A DNA stretch of 64,000 nucleotides from Brevibacterium spongiae (lineage in GTDB: Bacteria > Actinomycetota > Actinomycetes > Actinomycetales > Brevibacteriaceae), in assembly GCF_026168515.1 (NCBI RefSeq), contig NZ_CP093443.1, positions 1 to 64,000 on the forward strand, written 5' to 3'. Below are positions 1 through 11,924 of the stretch, piece by piece; position 1 is the stretch's first letter, and every line of letters begins with the position of its first letter. A program made the translations under genes and the position numbers. Under the pieces are notes generated by a model that searched no databases, was not told where the DNA came from, and worked only from the letters and a program-made list of their open reading frames with translations.

Positions 1-1692
1 TTGACGGTGTCGAACTCCAAGAATGAGCTCATCAGCCGCTGGCGCACGGTGGTCTCAACCCTGGATCAGGACCCGGAACTCACGGCTCATCAGAGGGGAT
101 TCCTGTCTCTCGCCGTACCGAAGGCCCTCGTGGACAATGCCCTCGTCCTCCTCGCAGTGCGTGACGAACACACCCGGCGCACCATTGAGACTCGACTCCT
201 CGGCCCTCTGACCAGGGAATTTTCGAAGGTCCTCGGTTTCGACGTGACCTTCGGCTTCGTCGTCGATCCCGAGCTCGACGTGCCGATCAGGTTCGAAGAT
301 CTCATCGGCGAACCGACACCGGGACCTCAGGTGCCCATCGATCCGGTCACGTCCACCTCGGCGACGGGCGGCCCTGCCCCGGTGCAGGAACAGCAGCCGG
401 CCCCTCATACTCCTACTCCGCAGGCGAATCCGCAGACATCGGGCGCCGAAGCGTCCGCCGACCGGGGATCGGCACCTGCAGCCCACGCTCACCAGGACTA
501 CGGTCACCAGACCGACCACCACGAACCGCCGGCACCGGCGCAGGCGCAGTCGGCACAGAACACCTCGGGAATGACCGAGCGCGAACTCAAGATCGCCGAG
601 GCGACCGCCGCCCCCATGGTTCCGCCCGTCGACGCTCCCGGTGTCGCCCAGCTCAACCCGAAGTACACCTTCGACACCTTCGTCATCGGCGCATCGAACC
701 GCTTCGCCCATGCGGCCGCCTTCGCCGTCGCCGAGGCTCCGGCCAAGGCCTACAACCCCCTCTTCATCTATGGAGATTCGGGACTGGGCAAGACCCACCT
801 GCTCCACGCCATCGGCTATTACGCCACTCAGCTCTTCCCGGAGATCCGCGTCAAATACGTCTCGAGCGAAGAGTTCGTCAACGACTTCATCAATACGATC
901 GGGTCGTCGAAGACATCGAATGCCCTGCGCCCGGCCTTTCAGCGGCGCTACCGTGAGGTCGACATCCTCATGATCGATGACATCCAGTTCCTGCAGGGCA
1001 AGGATGCCACCGTCGAAGAGTTCTTCCACACATTCAATGCTCTCCACAATGAGGCCAAACAGGTCGTCATCACCTCCGACCAGCCGCCGAAGATGCTCAA
1101 GGGCTTCGAGGAGAGGCTGCGCTCCCGCTTCGAATGGGGTCTGCTCACCGACGTGCAGCCGCCCGATATGGAGACCCGGTTCGCGATTCTGCGTCGCAAG
1201 GCAGCCGCCGAGCAGCTCGACGTCCCCGATGACGTCCTCGAATACATCGCATCCCGCGTCTCGTCGAACATCCGCGAGCTCGAAGGCGCTCTCATCCGCG
1301 TCACCGCGTTCGCGAACCTCAACGATCAGCAGATCGACGTCTCGCTGGCAGAGACCGTGCTCAAGGACTTCATCACCCAGGACGACACCCCTGCCGTGAC
1401 CGCCGCGGACATCATGGGTCAGACCGCCGCCTACTTCAGCCTCACCCTCGATGACCTGTGCGGGACCTCCCGCTCACGGACCCTGACCACGGCTCGTCAG
1501 ATCGCGATGTACCTGTGCCGCGAGCTCACCGACCTCTCCCTGCCGAAGATCGGCCAGGCGTTCGGCGGCCGCGATCACACGACGGTCATGCATGCGAACA
1601 AGAAGATTCGAACTCAGATGGCCGAGCGACGTGCCGTCTACACCCAGGTCACCGAACTCACAAACCGCATTAAACAACAGCATCGCCTATAG
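1..1692 (+). CDS. dnaA: Chromosomal replication initiator DnaA
   Basis: Initiator ATPase that binds 9-mer boxes at oriC, opens the duplex and loads the helicase. The 563-residue protein has an N-terminal interaction domain (about 1-85), a long Pro/Gln/Ala/His-rich linker (about 100-200, typical of high-GC actinobacteria), an AAA+ core with Walker A GDSGLGKT near residue 258 and Walker B LMIDD near 320, and the C-terminal box-binding helix GRDHTTV near 523. The TTG start is the first base of the window, so its ribosome-binding site is not visible. It is followed by the dnaA-dnaN spacer with DnaA boxes, the classical origin order. Confidence 0.98.
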   Translation: MTVSNSKNELISRWRTVVSTLDQDPELTAHQRGFLSLAVPKALVDNALVLLAVRDEHTRRTIETRLLGPLTREFSKVLGFDVTFGFVVDPELDVPIRFEDLIGEPTPGPQVPIDPVTSTSATGGPAPVQEQQPAPHTPTPQANPQTSGAEASADRGSAPAAHAHQDYGHQTDHHEPPAPAQAQSAQNTSGMTERELKIAEATAAPMVPPVDAPGVAQLNPKYTFDTFVIGASNRFAHAAAFAVAEAPAKAYNPLFIYGDSGLGKTHLLHAIGYYATQLFPEIRVKYVSSEEFVNDFINTIGSSKTSNALRPAFQRRYREVDILMIDDIQFLQGKDATVEEFFHTFNALHNEAKQVVITSDQPPKMLKGFEERLRSRFEWGLLTDVQPPDMETRFAILRRKAAAEQLDVPDDVLEYIASRVSSNIRELEGALIRVTAFANLNDQQIDVSLAETVLKDFITQDDTPAVTAADIMGQTAAYFSLTLDDLCGTSRSRTLTTARQIAMYLCRELTDLSLPKIGQAFGGRDHTTVMHANKKIRTQMAERRAVYTQVTELTNRIKQQHRL

Positions 1693-2270
1693 AACGCGGT
1701 ATACACATCTGTGGATAACCTTGGGGACAATTGCTCACAGCTGGGGACAAGGCGGTGGACAGAAGTGCTGTGCGGGTGGAAAGATGTGAACTACATGCTT
1801 GTGTTTACCCAAGCGCCCACCGACTCCCACGTCGTGGTGCACAAGGCATCCACAGGTCCATAAGCGGATGGATCCCTTGACTGCTCAGGGGTAGACAGCA
1901 CTTGTCCACAGTCTCCACAGGTGCTGATACTTCTACCAAGTGAATTCAACTCTTAAGAGGGCGACCGCCACCGCCTGCTCCGCTCGGCTTTCGACGAGCT
2001 GTGAGCACAGCCTCGAGGGTGATGCTGAGGCGGAGAATATTCGAACACAGGATCTCGATCGATTCTCGAATCCGAGATTCACGTTTCGCTGCCCGTTTCC
2101 GCTTGGGCTCAGGCACTTTCGGCACTGCCTTCCGATCGACTCTGCTGAGGTGGTCATTCATCCGATAGGCTGTGTAAAGTTTTCCGAGCAGTATCGAGCC
2201 TGTGCCCTGCGGCCCGGAGTCTTGAGCCAGATGCCCCGAGCAGGTCGGGTGGCCACCCCGAAGGAGTAAA
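1693..2270. other. oriC: oriC region, dnaA-dnaN spacer
   Basis: A 578-base spacer without a credible gene. Perfect DnaA boxes are seen at 1710-1718 (TGTGGATAA, minus orientation) and 1902-1910 (TTGTCCACA). Weaker ones are at 1846-1854 and 1911-1919, and there are several GGGGACAA/GGTGGACA half-like words around 1720-1760. A locally AT-richer stretch near 1925-1960 could be the unwinding element. Position between dnaA and dnaN is the usual actinobacterial origin. The dnaN promoter must lie near the right end; AAGGAG sits just before the dnaN GTG. Which boxes are used is inference. Confidence 0.85.
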
Positions 2271-3410
2271 GTGAACGCGGAAGCATCCCCCTTGAAGTTC
2301 AAAGTCAATCGCGACGTTCTTGCCGACGCGGTGACCTGGGCGACCAAGACTCTGCCCAACCGTCCTTCCGCTCCGGTTCTCACCGGCATCCTCATCACCG
2401 CTGAAGCCGGAGGCACCGTTCGGCTGGCCGTCTTCGATTACGAAGTCTCCTCCCGAGTCGAGATCGCAGCCGATGTCGTCTCCGCCGGCACAGTGCTCGT
2501 CTCCGGACGACTGCTGGCTGACATCTCCAAGGCTCTGCCGAATCAGGAAGTCACCCTCGAGCAGATCGATGCGAAGGTCGACGTCACCTGCGGGTCCTCA
2601 CGCTTCTCACTGATGACGATGCCCGTCGCCGAGTACCCTGCACTGCCGCAGGTTCCCGACGACTCCGGAACCGTGTCCGCCGGCGAATTCCAGAACGCTG
2701 TCTCACAGGTCACGATCGCGACGTCGAAGGACGACACCCTGCCGATCCTGACCAGTGTCCGCGTGGAGATCGAAGGCGAGAAGGTCACCCTGCTCGCCAC
2801 CGACCGGTACCGCCTGGCCGTCCGCGAATTCACCTGGAACCCCGGTCGCCCGGACGTCTCGGCCGTCGCACTGCTGCGCGGCCGCACCCTCTCCGACGTG
2901 TCGAAGTCCCTCGGCGGCGATGTCACCATCGGACTGAGCACCGACGCCGGCAAGGACCTCATCTCGTTCACTTCGGCCGGCCGAGTGACCACTTCGCTGC
3001 TCGTCGAGGGCGAGTACCCGAAGGTCCGGTCGCTGTTTCCCGACTCGGTGCCGATCCACGCCATCGTGGAGACCGCGGTGCTGCGCGAAGCCGTCCGTCG
3101 TGTCTCACTCGTGGCCGAGCGCAACACTCCGCTGCGGTTCGAAGTCACCGACGGAATGCTCACCCTTCACGCCGGAACCGGTGACGACGCTCAGGCTTCC
3201 GAAGCGGTCGAAGCGACCCTGCAGGGTGACGAGATCACCGTCGGCTTCAACCCGCACTACATCGCCGAGGGCCTCGCAGCCGTCGAGAGTCCCTATGTGA
3301 ACTTCTCCTTCACACAGCCGATGAAGCCGGTCATCATCTCCGGGCAGAAGGAACTCGACGGATCGGCCGACGAATCCTATCGATATCTGCTCATGCCCAC
3401 GCGCATCTGA
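2271..3410 (+). CDS. dnaN: DNA polymerase III beta sliding clamp
   Basis: Ring-shaped processivity clamp that tethers polymerase III and many repair proteins to DNA. The 379-residue length and threefold repeated clamp fold match the family. Recognisable blocks include LLATDRYRLAV near residue 180 and the C-terminal MPTRI, where family members end in the conserved MPMRL-type tail. It starts at a GTG preceded by AAGGAG. The stop codon TGA is directly followed by the ATG of recF, so the two genes are almost certainly translated from one transcript. Confidence 0.98.
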   Translation: MNAEASPLKFKVNRDVLADAVTWATKTLPNRPSAPVLTGILITAEAGGTVRLAVFDYEVSSRVEIAADVVSAGTVLVSGRLLADISKALPNQEVTLEQIDAKVDVTCGSSRFSLMTMPVAEYPALPQVPDDSGTVSAGEFQNAVSQVTIATSKDDTLPILTSVRVEIEGEKVTLLATDRYRLAVREFTWNPGRPDVSAVALLRGRTLSDVSKSLGGDVTIGLSTDAGKDLISFTSAGRVTTSLLVEGEYPKVRSLFPDSVPIHAIVETAVLREAVRRVSLVAERNTPLRFEVTDGMLTLHAGTGDDAQASEAVEATLQGDEITVGFNPHYIAEGLAAVESPYVNFSFTQPMKPVIISGQKELDGSADESYRYLLMPTRI

Positions 3411-4547
3411 ATGTGGATATCCCGACTCTCCCTGCGTGACTTTCGGTCGTATCCGGAACTCGACCTCGAGTTCTCTCCCGGAGTCACCACCTTTGTGGCG
3501 GACAACGGGACCGGAAAGACCAATATCGTCGAGGCGATCGGGTACCTCGCACACCAACGCTCCCACCGGGTCGCGTTCGATGCACCCCTGGTGCGTGAGG
3601 ACCGTCCCGCCGCAACGGTGTCGGCCCTGGTCAATCGGGACCAGCGTCATGCCACCGTCGAAGTGACGATTCAGGCCAAGGGCGCCAATCGGGCCCGCGT
3701 CAATCGCAGCGCCGTCAAGCTCAAGGACATCCTCGGGCTCGTGTCCTGCGTCGTCTTCGCGCCTGAGGATCTCAGCCTGGTGCGCGGTGAACCCGCCGAG
3801 CGCCGATCATGGATCGACACCCTCGTCGTGGCCCGCAATCCGCGGTTCGCCTCGATCATCACGGACTTCGAACGTGCCCTCAAACAGCGCAACGCACTGC
3901 TGAAGAGACTCCGGGAAGACCGTGATCCGGGCCTCGAGGCGACACTGGACATCTGGAACATGGCCTATGCCGATTCCGCGTCCGAGCTGGTCTTCGGCCG
4001 GCAGCGGATCCTCGCCGACATCGTGGCTCCGCTGCAGGAGAACTTCGCCTATATCGCCGCAGATGCCCGGCTCGAGAGGCAGGGTGCGCACATCTCCTAC
4101 GATTCGCGCATCGACTACTCCCGGTCCGCCTCCGCAGCCGAATGCAGAGAGCTGCTGCTCGAAGCCCTCGATCGGCGGCGCACTGCGGAGATCGAACGCG
4201 GACTCACACTGCACGGCCCCGGACGCGACGACCTGTCGTTGCGCATCGGTTCACATCCGGCCAAGGGCTACGCCTCCCACGGGGAGACATGGTCGCTGGC
4301 CCTGGCCATGCAGCTGGCCGGATGGGATCTGCTCTCCGCCGATGCCGGCTCCGCCGCCGAACAGCCGATCCTCGTCCTCGACGACGTCTTCGCCGAACTC
4401 GACACAGGAAGGCGCAGTCGGCTGGCGACTCGCGTCGCCGCCGCCGAGCAGGTCTTCATCACCGCCGCCGTCGATTCGGATCTGCCCGAAGGGCTCGAAG
4501 GGACTCGGATCGATGAGTCCCGACTGCTGCAGGACACCTCATCGTGA
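3411..4547 (+). CDS. recF: Recombination/repair ATPase RecF
   Basis: SMC-like ATPase that helps load RecA at single-strand gaps and stalled forks. The Walker A segment NGTGKTN lies at residues 32-38, the ABC signature-like region is near 285, and the Walker B block ILVLDDVFAELD is near 320. Length (378) is normal. It abuts dnaN with no spacer and overlaps the downstream dciA gene by four bases (GTGA), fitting a dnaN-recF-dciA operon. Confidence 0.97.
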   Translation: MWISRLSLRDFRSYPELDLEFSPGVTTFVADNGTGKTNIVEAIGYLAHQRSHRVAFDAPLVREDRPAATVSALVNRDQRHATVEVTIQAKGANRARVNRSAVKLKDILGLVSCVVFAPEDLSLVRGEPAERRSWIDTLVVARNPRFASIITDFERALKQRNALLKRLREDRDPGLEATLDIWNMAYADSASELVFGRQRILADIVAPLQENFAYIAADARLERQGAHISYDSRIDYSRSASAAECRELLLEALDRRRTAEIERGLTLHGPGRDDLSLRIGSHPAKGYASHGETWSLALAMQLAGWDLLSADAGSAAEQPILVLDDVFAELDTGRRSRLATRVAAAEQVFITAAVDSDLPEGLEGTRIDESRLLQDTSS

Positions 4548-5056
4548 GCGGAATCAGCCGAGACTTCTCGACCCCGGTCGCCTCCCTCGAAGCCCTCGAC
4601 AGGGTTCGACGCATGGAGGTCACCGAAGCGAAGTTCGTCCGCAGCCGCCGCCGTTCCCGCCTCCGCGGAGAGGTCGTGTACTCGGGCTCCGGCAAGGACG
4701 GACGTGACCCGAAGTCAGTGTCGTCCGTGCTCGGTTCGCTCATCTCCGACCGCGGTTGGACCTCCTCCCTCGACATCGGCAAGGTGCTCGGTCGGTGGCC
4801 CGATCTCGTCGGCCCGCAGGTCGCCCAGCATGCGACCCCTGTCGACTTCTCGCCGCCCCTGCTCGTCATCGCCGCCGATTCGACGACCTGGGCCACCCAG
4901 CTGCGCGTCCTCAAACCGACGATCCTGCGCCGCCTCGAAGAGGGACTGGGTTCGGCGACGATCACGGAGATCGAGATCAAGGGACCGCAGGGACGCAGCT
5001 TCAAACGGGGCCGACGCTCTGTGGTCGGCCGCGGACCTCGCGACACGTTCGGGTGA
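4544..5056 (+). CDS. dciA: DUF721/DciA-family protein, likely helicase operator
   Basis: A 170-residue DUF721 protein in the position of Mycobacterium Rv0004, between recF and gyrB. DciA proteins are the ancestral loaders/operators of the replicative helicase DnaB. The conserved block around residues 75-150 (GRWPDLVGPQVAQHATPV, then ATQLRVLKPTILRRL) is the DUF721 core. The N-terminal 60 residues are Arg-rich and probably bind DNA. Translation starts at a GTG overlapping the recF stop. The helicase role is inferred from family and location. Confidence 0.88.
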   Translation: MSGISRDFSTPVASLEALDRVRRMEVTEAKFVRSRRRSRLRGEVVYSGSGKDGRDPKSVSSVLGSLISDRGWTSSLDIGKVLGRWPDLVGPQVAQHATPVDFSPPLLVIAADSTTWATQLRVLKPTILRRLEEGLGSATITEIEIKGPQGRSFKRGRRSVVGRGPRDTFG

Positions 5057-5224
5057 AAGGGCCCGGCCGCCTCGGCGAACGGGTCGCCGGGACCGACGAG
5101 AACCTGTGCGGAACCCGCAGCAGGTGGGAAGAACACAGAAGGCCTTAAACGGCCATAGCCGCTCCCTTAGGTGTCCGGGGGTACATCTGCGGTCCGAAAA
5201 TTCGGGAAATCCGCCTTCACAGGC

Positions 5225-7294
<2,070 letters not shown>

Positions 7295-7299
7295 TCATC

Positions 7300-7332
7300 C
7301 ACCCTCACCGGGGCCCCGCCTCGGTGAGGGTG
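7300..7332 (+). terminator. Hairpin in gyrB-gyrA spacer
   Basis: CACCCTCACC (7300-7309) pairs perfectly with GGTGAGGGTG (7323-7332), with a GC-rich loop. There is no T-run after it, so it may be a weak terminator, an RNA-stability hairpin or an attenuator between gyrB and gyrA. Confidence 0.4.
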
Positions 7333-7434
7333 AGAGGTCGGATGCCTCGACCCCATTCTTTGAACTCATCAATCGCCGTCGCATCCGGTTGACAGCCAAC
7401 CGGACACGGTCAAGACACAAGGGAAGAGCCTACA

Positions 7435-9996
7435 TTGGCCGACGAGTACGATATCGGAACAGAAACCAACCGGATCGAGCAGGTTGATCTCAACCTCGAA
7501 ATGCAGAGGTCATACCTCGATTACGCGATGAGCGTGATCGTCGGACGTGCCCTGCCGGACGTCCGCGACGGACTCAAGCCGGTCCACCGTCGCGTCCTCT
7601 ACGCGATGTTCGACGGCGGCTACCGCCCCGACCGCAACTTCTCGAAGTGCTCCCGTGTCGTCGGCGACGTCATGGGCCAGTACCACCCGCATGGTGACAC
7701 GGCGATCTACGACGCCATGGTCCGCCTCGTGCAGCCGTGGACGATGCGGTATCCGCTCGTGGCCGGTCAGGGCAACTTCGGTTCCCCCGGAGACGACGGC
7801 GCGGCCGCCCCCCGTTACACCGAGTGCAAGATGGCGCCCCTGGCCATGGAGATGGTCCGGGACATCGAAGAGGGCACCGTCGACTTCCAGGACAACTACG
7901 ACGGGCGCAACCAGGAGCCCATGGTCCTGCCGTCCAGATTCCCGAACCTGCTGGTCAACGGCTCCGCGGGCATCGCGGTGGGCATGGCCACGAACATTCC
8001 GCCGCACAATCTGCGTGAAGTCGCTTCCGGTGCGCAGTGGCTGCTGTCGCACCCCGAGGCGAGCAAGGAAGAGGCCCTCGAGGCGCTCCTCGGCCTCATC
8101 AAGGGACCGGACTTCCCGATGGGAGCGACCGTCCTCGGGCGCAAGGGCATCGAAGACACCTACCGCACCGGTCGCGGCTCGATCACCCAGCGCGCCGTCG
8201 TCGAGGTCGAGGAGATCCAGGGCCGCACCTGCCTCGTCGTCACCCAGCTGCCGTATATGGTCAATCCCGACACTCTGGCTGCGAAGATCGCCTCCTACGT
8301 CAAGGACGGCAAGGTCGCGGGCATCGCCGACCTGCGCGACGAGTCCTCGGGCCGCACCGGTCAGCGCCTGGTCATCGTGCTCAAGCGCGATGCCGTGGCC
8401 AAGGTCGTGCTCAACAACCTCTACAAGCACACCTCGCTGCAGGAGAACTTCTCCGCGAACATGCTTGCGCTCGTCGACAGCGTGCCGCGCACGCTGAGCA
8501 TCGATTCCTTCCTGCGCCTGTGGGTCAAGCACCAGATCGAAGTCATCGTCCGTCGCACGCAGTATCGTCTGCGCAAGGCCGAGGAACGCGCCCACATCCT
8601 GCGCGGCTACCTCAAGGCCCTCGACGCCCTCGACGAGGTCATCGCCCTGATCCGCCGGTCCCCGTCCTCGGACGAGGCCCGGACCGGTCTGATGGAGCTG
8701 CTCGAAGTCGACGAGATCCAGGCCAATGCGATCCTCGACCTGCAGCTGCGCCGTCTGGCCGCCCTGGAACGATTGAAGATCCAGGAAGAGGCCGACAAGA
8801 TCGAAGCCCTCATCGCCGAGTACAACCACATCCTCGCAACGCCGTCGCGCCAGCGGGAGATCGTGTCCGAGGAGCTCGACGAGATCGTCGAGCGCTACGG
8901 TGACGACCGCCGGACGAAGATCCTCGCCGGCTTCGACGGAGACGTGTCCATCGAGGACCTCATCCCCGAAGAGGAAGTCGTCGTCACCATCACCCGCGGC
9001 GGCTACGCGAAGCGGACGCAGACGCACCTCTACCGGGCACAGCGCCGCGGAGGCAAGGGCATCAAGGGCGCACAGCTGCGCGGCGACGACGTCGTCGAAC
9101 AGTTCTTCGTCACCTCGACGCACAACTGGCTGCTCTTCTTCACGAACACCGGTCGCGTCTACCGGGCGAAGGCCTACGAGCTTCCCGAGGGCTCACGCGA
9201 TGCCAAGGGCCAGCACGTGGCGAACCTGCTCGCGCTGCAGCCGGGTGAGACGATCGCGAAGGTCCTGTCCATCCGCGACTACGAGGAAGCCGAGTTCCTC
9301 ATCCTCGCCACCCGGTCAGGTGTGGTGAAGAAGACCCGCCTGAGCGAATACGACTCGAATCGCACCGGCGGCGTCATCGCCATCAACCTGCGCGAATACA
9401 AGGGGCAGCCCGATGAGCTGGTTTCGGCCCGCATCGTCGGTTCCGACGACCATCTGCTGATGATCTCACGCAAGGGCATGTCGATCCGCTTCGCCGCAGA
9501 TGACGAGTCGATTCGTCCCCTGGGCCGTGTGACCGGCGGCGTCACCGGAATGAAGTTCAAGGACGATGACGAGCTGCTGACGATGGACGTCGTTCAGCCG
9601 GACACCTATGTCTTCGTCGTCACCGAGGGCGGATACGCGAAACGCACCCCCGTCGATGAATACCGTCTGCAGGGTCGTGGCGGTCTGGGAATCCGGGTTG
9701 CCAAGATCACCGAACAGCGCGGAGACTTGGTAGGCGGGCTCATCGTCGAAGACGGTGAAGAGGTCCTCGTGGTCATGGAGAAGGGTAAGATCGTTCGGTC
9801 GAGCATCGACGAAGTTCCTGCGAAGGGACGCAACACCATGGGTGTGGTGTTCGCGAAACCGGGCAAGAAAGACCGTATTATCGCAGTGACCCGTGGTCCC
9901 GAGTCCGAGGTCGACGACGAAGATGAAGACGATGCCGAAGTCCCGGAAGGTGAGGTCGCAGAGCCTCAGACCGGCAACGAGGATGTGGAAGAGTGA
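7435..9996 (+). CDS. gyrA: DNA gyrase subunit A
   Basis: DNA breakage-reunion subunit of gyrase. The 853-residue protein has the catalytic tyrosine in RYTECKM (Tyr128) and the quinolone region [10 protein letters not shown] (84-93), where Thr89 and Asp93 match E. coli Ser83 and Asp87, the wild-type-like state. The C-terminal half is the beta-pinwheel with repeated GGYAKRT-type blades and the GyrA-box-like QRRGGKG near 540. The tail after about residue 820 is very acidic. The chosen start is TTG with GGAAG upstream. It overlaps the next gene by four bases. Confidence 0.97.
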   Translation: MADEYDIGTETNRIEQVDLNLEMQRSYLDYAMSVIVGRALPDVRDGLKPVHRRVLYAMFDGGYRPDRNFSKCSRVVGDVMGQYHPHGDTAIYDAMVRLVQPWTMRYPLVAGQGNFGSPGDDGAAAPRYTECKMAPLAMEMVRDIEEGTVDFQDNYDGRNQEPMVLPSRFPNLLVNGSAGIAVGMATNIPPHNLREVASGAQWLLSHPEASKEEALEALLGLIKGPDFPMGATVLGRKGIEDTYRTGRGSITQRAVVEVEEIQGRTCLVVTQLPYMVNPDTLAAKIASYVKDGKVAGIADLRDESSGRTGQRLVIVLKRDAVAKVVLNNLYKHTSLQENFSANMLALVDSVPRTLSIDSFLRLWVKHQIEVIVRRTQYRLRKAEERAHILRGYLKALDALDEVIALIRRSPSSDEARTGLMELLEVDEIQANAILDLQLRRLAALERLKIQEEADKIEALIAEYNHILATPSRQREIVSEELDEIVERYGDDRRTKILAGFDGDVSIEDLIPEEEVVVTITRGGYAKRTQTHLYRAQRRGGKGIKGAQLRGDDVVEQFFVTSTHNWLLFFTNTGRVYRAKAYELPEGSRDAKGQHVANLLALQPGETIAKVLSIRDYEEAEFLILATRSGVVKKTRLSEYDSNRTGGVIAINLREYKGQPDELVSARIVGSDDHLLMISRKGMSIRFAADDESIRPLGRVTGGVTGMKFKDDDELLTMDVVQPDTYVFVVTEGGYAKRTPVDEYRLQGRGGLGIRVAKITEQRGDLVGGLIVEDGEEVLVVMEKGKIVRSSIDEVPAKGRNTMGVVFAKPGKKDRIIAVTRGPESEVDDEDEDDAEVPEGEVAEPQTGNEDVEE

Positions 9997-10865
9997 GCGA
10001 TAGCAAGCAGCCAGGCTCAGGGAAGATCATACGCACGTCGAGCGGTTCGACCCGTCTGACGGCGGGATCGTCGAAGAACGATGCGAAACCGACCGACTCG
10101 AGCGGCTCCGGACAGGGTTCGGGTGCGAAATCGGCATCGCCCGGTCAGGGCGGTTCCGGTCAGAGTTCGTCCAATCAGACCTCGTCCAATCAGACCTCGC
10201 AGAACACCACTGTCGTCGCACCCCCGGCGCCGAAGACCTCGCCGAAGCCCGGCCGGGTTCCCTCGACGGGTTCGGGACCGACTGCACACACCGGATCCCA
10301 GGGATCGGGTGCAGCCGGGTCTCAGGGAACCGGTGCCCAGGCAACCGGGTCTCAGGGTGCCGGCTCCCAGGGATCGGGCGGCGGAAACCGCACGGCCACC
10401 TCGGTGATGGGAAACGCCGCGAACACCGTCCGCGCCAGCTCCGGCAGCGTGAAGATGGGTGTGAAGAATATGGTCGACAGCGGCAAGGGCAAGAAGAAGA
10501 AAGGCCCTCGCACCGTTCGACTCACCGTCTCCGCGGTCGACCCCTGGTCGGTCATGAAGATGTCGTTCCTCATGTCCGTGGCGATCGGCATCGCCACCAT
10601 CGTCGCGTTCATCGTGCTCTGGGTCGTGCTGCAGGCGACCGGCGTGATGAGCGGCCTCGAATCGACGATGAGCGAACTCGCCGGTGCTGAATCGGCCGAG
10701 CGCATCATCGGCATCTTCGGCTTCGGCCGAGTCGTGGCCGCAGGCTTCATCATCGCGGTCATCAACATCGTCCTGATGACGGCGCTGTCGACCTTGGCAG
10801 CGTTCATCTACAACATCGGATCGCTCATCGCCGGCGGCTTCAGCCTCACCCTCACCGACGACTGA
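9993..10865 (+). CDS. DUF3566 transmembrane protein
   Basis: A 290-residue membrane protein whose start GTG overlaps the gyrA stop, the usual actinobacterial position for DUF3566. Residues 1-165 are low-complexity, rich in Ser, Gly, Gln and Thr, with short tandem repeats (SSNQT twice, then GSQGxG-type repeats). Residues about 170-290 hold the DUF3566 core ([18 protein letters not shown]) and two long hydrophobic segments near 190-215 and 245-275. The Mycobacterium counterpart (Rv0007) is an uncharacterised membrane protein. Co-translation with gyrA is the clearest contextual clue. Confidence 0.85.
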   Translation: MSDSKQPGSGKIIRTSSGSTRLTAGSSKNDAKPTDSSGSGQGSGAKSASPGQGGSGQSSSNQTSSNQTSQNTTVVAPPAPKTSPKPGRVPSTGSGPTAHTGSQGSGAAGSQGTGAQATGSQGAGSQGSGGGNRTATSVMGNAANTVRASSGSVKMGVKNMVDSGKGKKKKGPRTVRLTVSAVDPWSVMKMSFLMSVAIGIATIVAFIVLWVVLQATGVMSGLESTMSELAGAESAERIIGIFGFGRVVAAGFIIAVINIVLMTALSTLAAFIYNIGSLIAGGFSLTLTDD

Positions 10866-10874
10866 CCCGAATTA

Positions 10875-10930
10875 CTACCCGACGGCGCCCCAGCACTCCA
10901 GCGAAAGGTTGCTGGGGCGCCGTCGGGTAG
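10875..10930 (+). terminator. Strong terminator after DUF3566 gene
   Basis: A perfect 21-bp stem: CTACCCGACGGCGCCCCAGCA at 10875-10895 pairs with 10910-10930 around a 14-base loop, ten bases past the stop codon. It ends the gyrB/gyrA-DUF3566 transcription unit. There is only a short TT after it. Confidence 0.9.
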
Positions 10931-11019
10931 TTCGGAGGGTGTGAGACGAGTCACTGGGTTCCGATTTGTGTTTGTCGGCAGGGGTTGGGTATCGTTTTAC
11001 TTCGGGTTCACCCCGATAA

Positions 11020-11093
11020 GGGCCTATAGCTCAGGCGGTTAGAGCGCTTCGCTGATAACGAAGAGGTCCCTGGTTCAAGTCCAGGTAGGCCCA
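11020..11093 (+). tRNA. tRNA-Ile (GAU)
   Basis: A 74-base cloverleaf. The acceptor stem GGGCCTA pairs with TAGGCCC, the D-arm is AGCTCAGGCGGTTAGAGC, the anticodon loop CTGATAA gives GAT, and the T-arm is CTGGTTCAAGTCCAG. The CCA tail is only partly encoded. It sits between the gyrA unit and tRNA-Ala, as in other actinobacteria. Confidence 0.97.
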
Positions 11094-11130
11094 CGTCCTC
11101 TCCTTTGAGGATGACCTTTCGAGGAGGATC

Positions 11131-11247
11131 ATGAAGAGATGGATTCTCAGCGGTCTCACTCTTGTGGGACTGGGAGTATTCTTCCGGTGGCGGAAGCAGA
11201 ATCAATCTGCTCAAGCCGAATGGTCCGAACACACCGATTCGGTGTGA
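11131..11247 (+). CDS. DLW-39 family small protein
   Basis: A 38-residue protein translated from an ATG preceded by GAGGAGG. It has a short hydrophobic segment (ILSGLTLVGLGVFF) followed by a basic stretch (RWRKQ) and the C-terminal AEWSEHTDSV, which corresponds to the DLWxEATDxV tail that gives the family its name. DLW-39 proteins are encoded between tRNA-Ile and tRNA-Ala near gyrA in many actinobacteria, exactly the arrangement here. The function is unknown; it looks like a tiny single-span membrane protein. Confidence 0.85.
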   Translation: MKRWILSGLTLVGLGVFFRWRKQNQSAQAEWSEHTDSV

Positions 11248-11264
11248 GGGTGAGAACCCATTTC

Positions 11265-11337
11265 GGGGGTATGGCGCAATTGGTAGCGCATCTGCTTTGC
11301 AAGCAGAGGGTTAGGGGTTCGAGTCCCCTTACCTCCA
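11265..11337 (+). tRNA. tRNA-Ala (UGC), copy 1
   Basis: A 73-base cloverleaf. The acceptor GGGGGTA pairs with TACCTCC (one G-U), the anticodon loop CTTTGCAAG gives TGC, and the T-arm is AGGGGTTCGAGTCCCCT. An identical copy lies at 21450-21522. Confidence 0.97.
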
Positions 11338-11370
11338 CTCGAGTAGTTTTGAGACAGCACTCGTAACACG

Positions 11371-11401
11371 AAGGCTCCGAACCATTGCGGTTCGGAGCCT
11401 T
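11371..11401 (+). terminator. Terminator after tRNA-Ala
   Basis: AAGGCTCCGAACC (11371-11383) pairs perfectly with 11389-11401 around a five-base loop. It closes the tRNA-Ile/DLW-39/tRNA-Ala unit. Confidence 0.8.
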
Positions 11402-11924
11402 CGTCGTTGCCGGGCAGGACCCGCGGCTGTCTCTCTCCATATCCTTTCTCGATCCCGTTTCGGGTTTCAGTCTTCGTCGACGATGCACCCACAATCTTGC
11501 GAATTTTGAGCGCGCAGTTACAGCACAGAATCGGCCCTGTGTCCGTCGTTAACCATTCGATTGTCCCCTTAGGCACGGAAGAAGCCCTGAGTAGCACGCC
11601 ACCTTTCTAGGAACGTACACGCGTGAAATTCGTGCCCCGTTTGGCCAGTCGCATGATGGGTGGAATCCGAGTCACGCGTATACGTCGGTGATTGCGGAGT
11701 GCGATCCCGTCGGCCGATTGGACCCGGATCTTCCTCGACTTCCTGTCTAGAGATATCTTATGATTTCTGGTCTGGCTCGAGTCCAACAGGAATATACGAA
11801 GCAAAGTATCCGATTTCAGCCAGAGGATGAGTGGGTAACAAGCGAAGTGGCCCTATGTGGGATCGTCGTTCTGTAGCCAACCATTGTGTTACTGAAGTGG
11901 CGCATCCGGAGATATAGTTGCCGA
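11402..11924. other. Low-GC intergenic region downstream of tRNA-Ala
   Basis: About 520 bases with no ORF I can support. Base composition falls clearly below that of the flanking genes, especially at 11500-11900, where A/T-rich words such as GATATCTTATGATTT occur. It probably carries the promoter of the alarmone-synthetase cassette and the left border of an acquired segment. I found no integrase remnant and no direct repeat of the tRNA 3' end on its right side. Confidence 0.6.

Noticed and set aside
1940-2416. Small ORFs on both strands in the dnaA-dnaN spacer
   Set aside because: No ribosome site, no family resemblance, and they overlap the origin and the dnaN start.
11407-11804. Possible small genes in the low-GC gap after tRNA-Ala
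   Set aside because: Frames of 65-67 codons on either strand lack ribosome sites and plausible protein composition.
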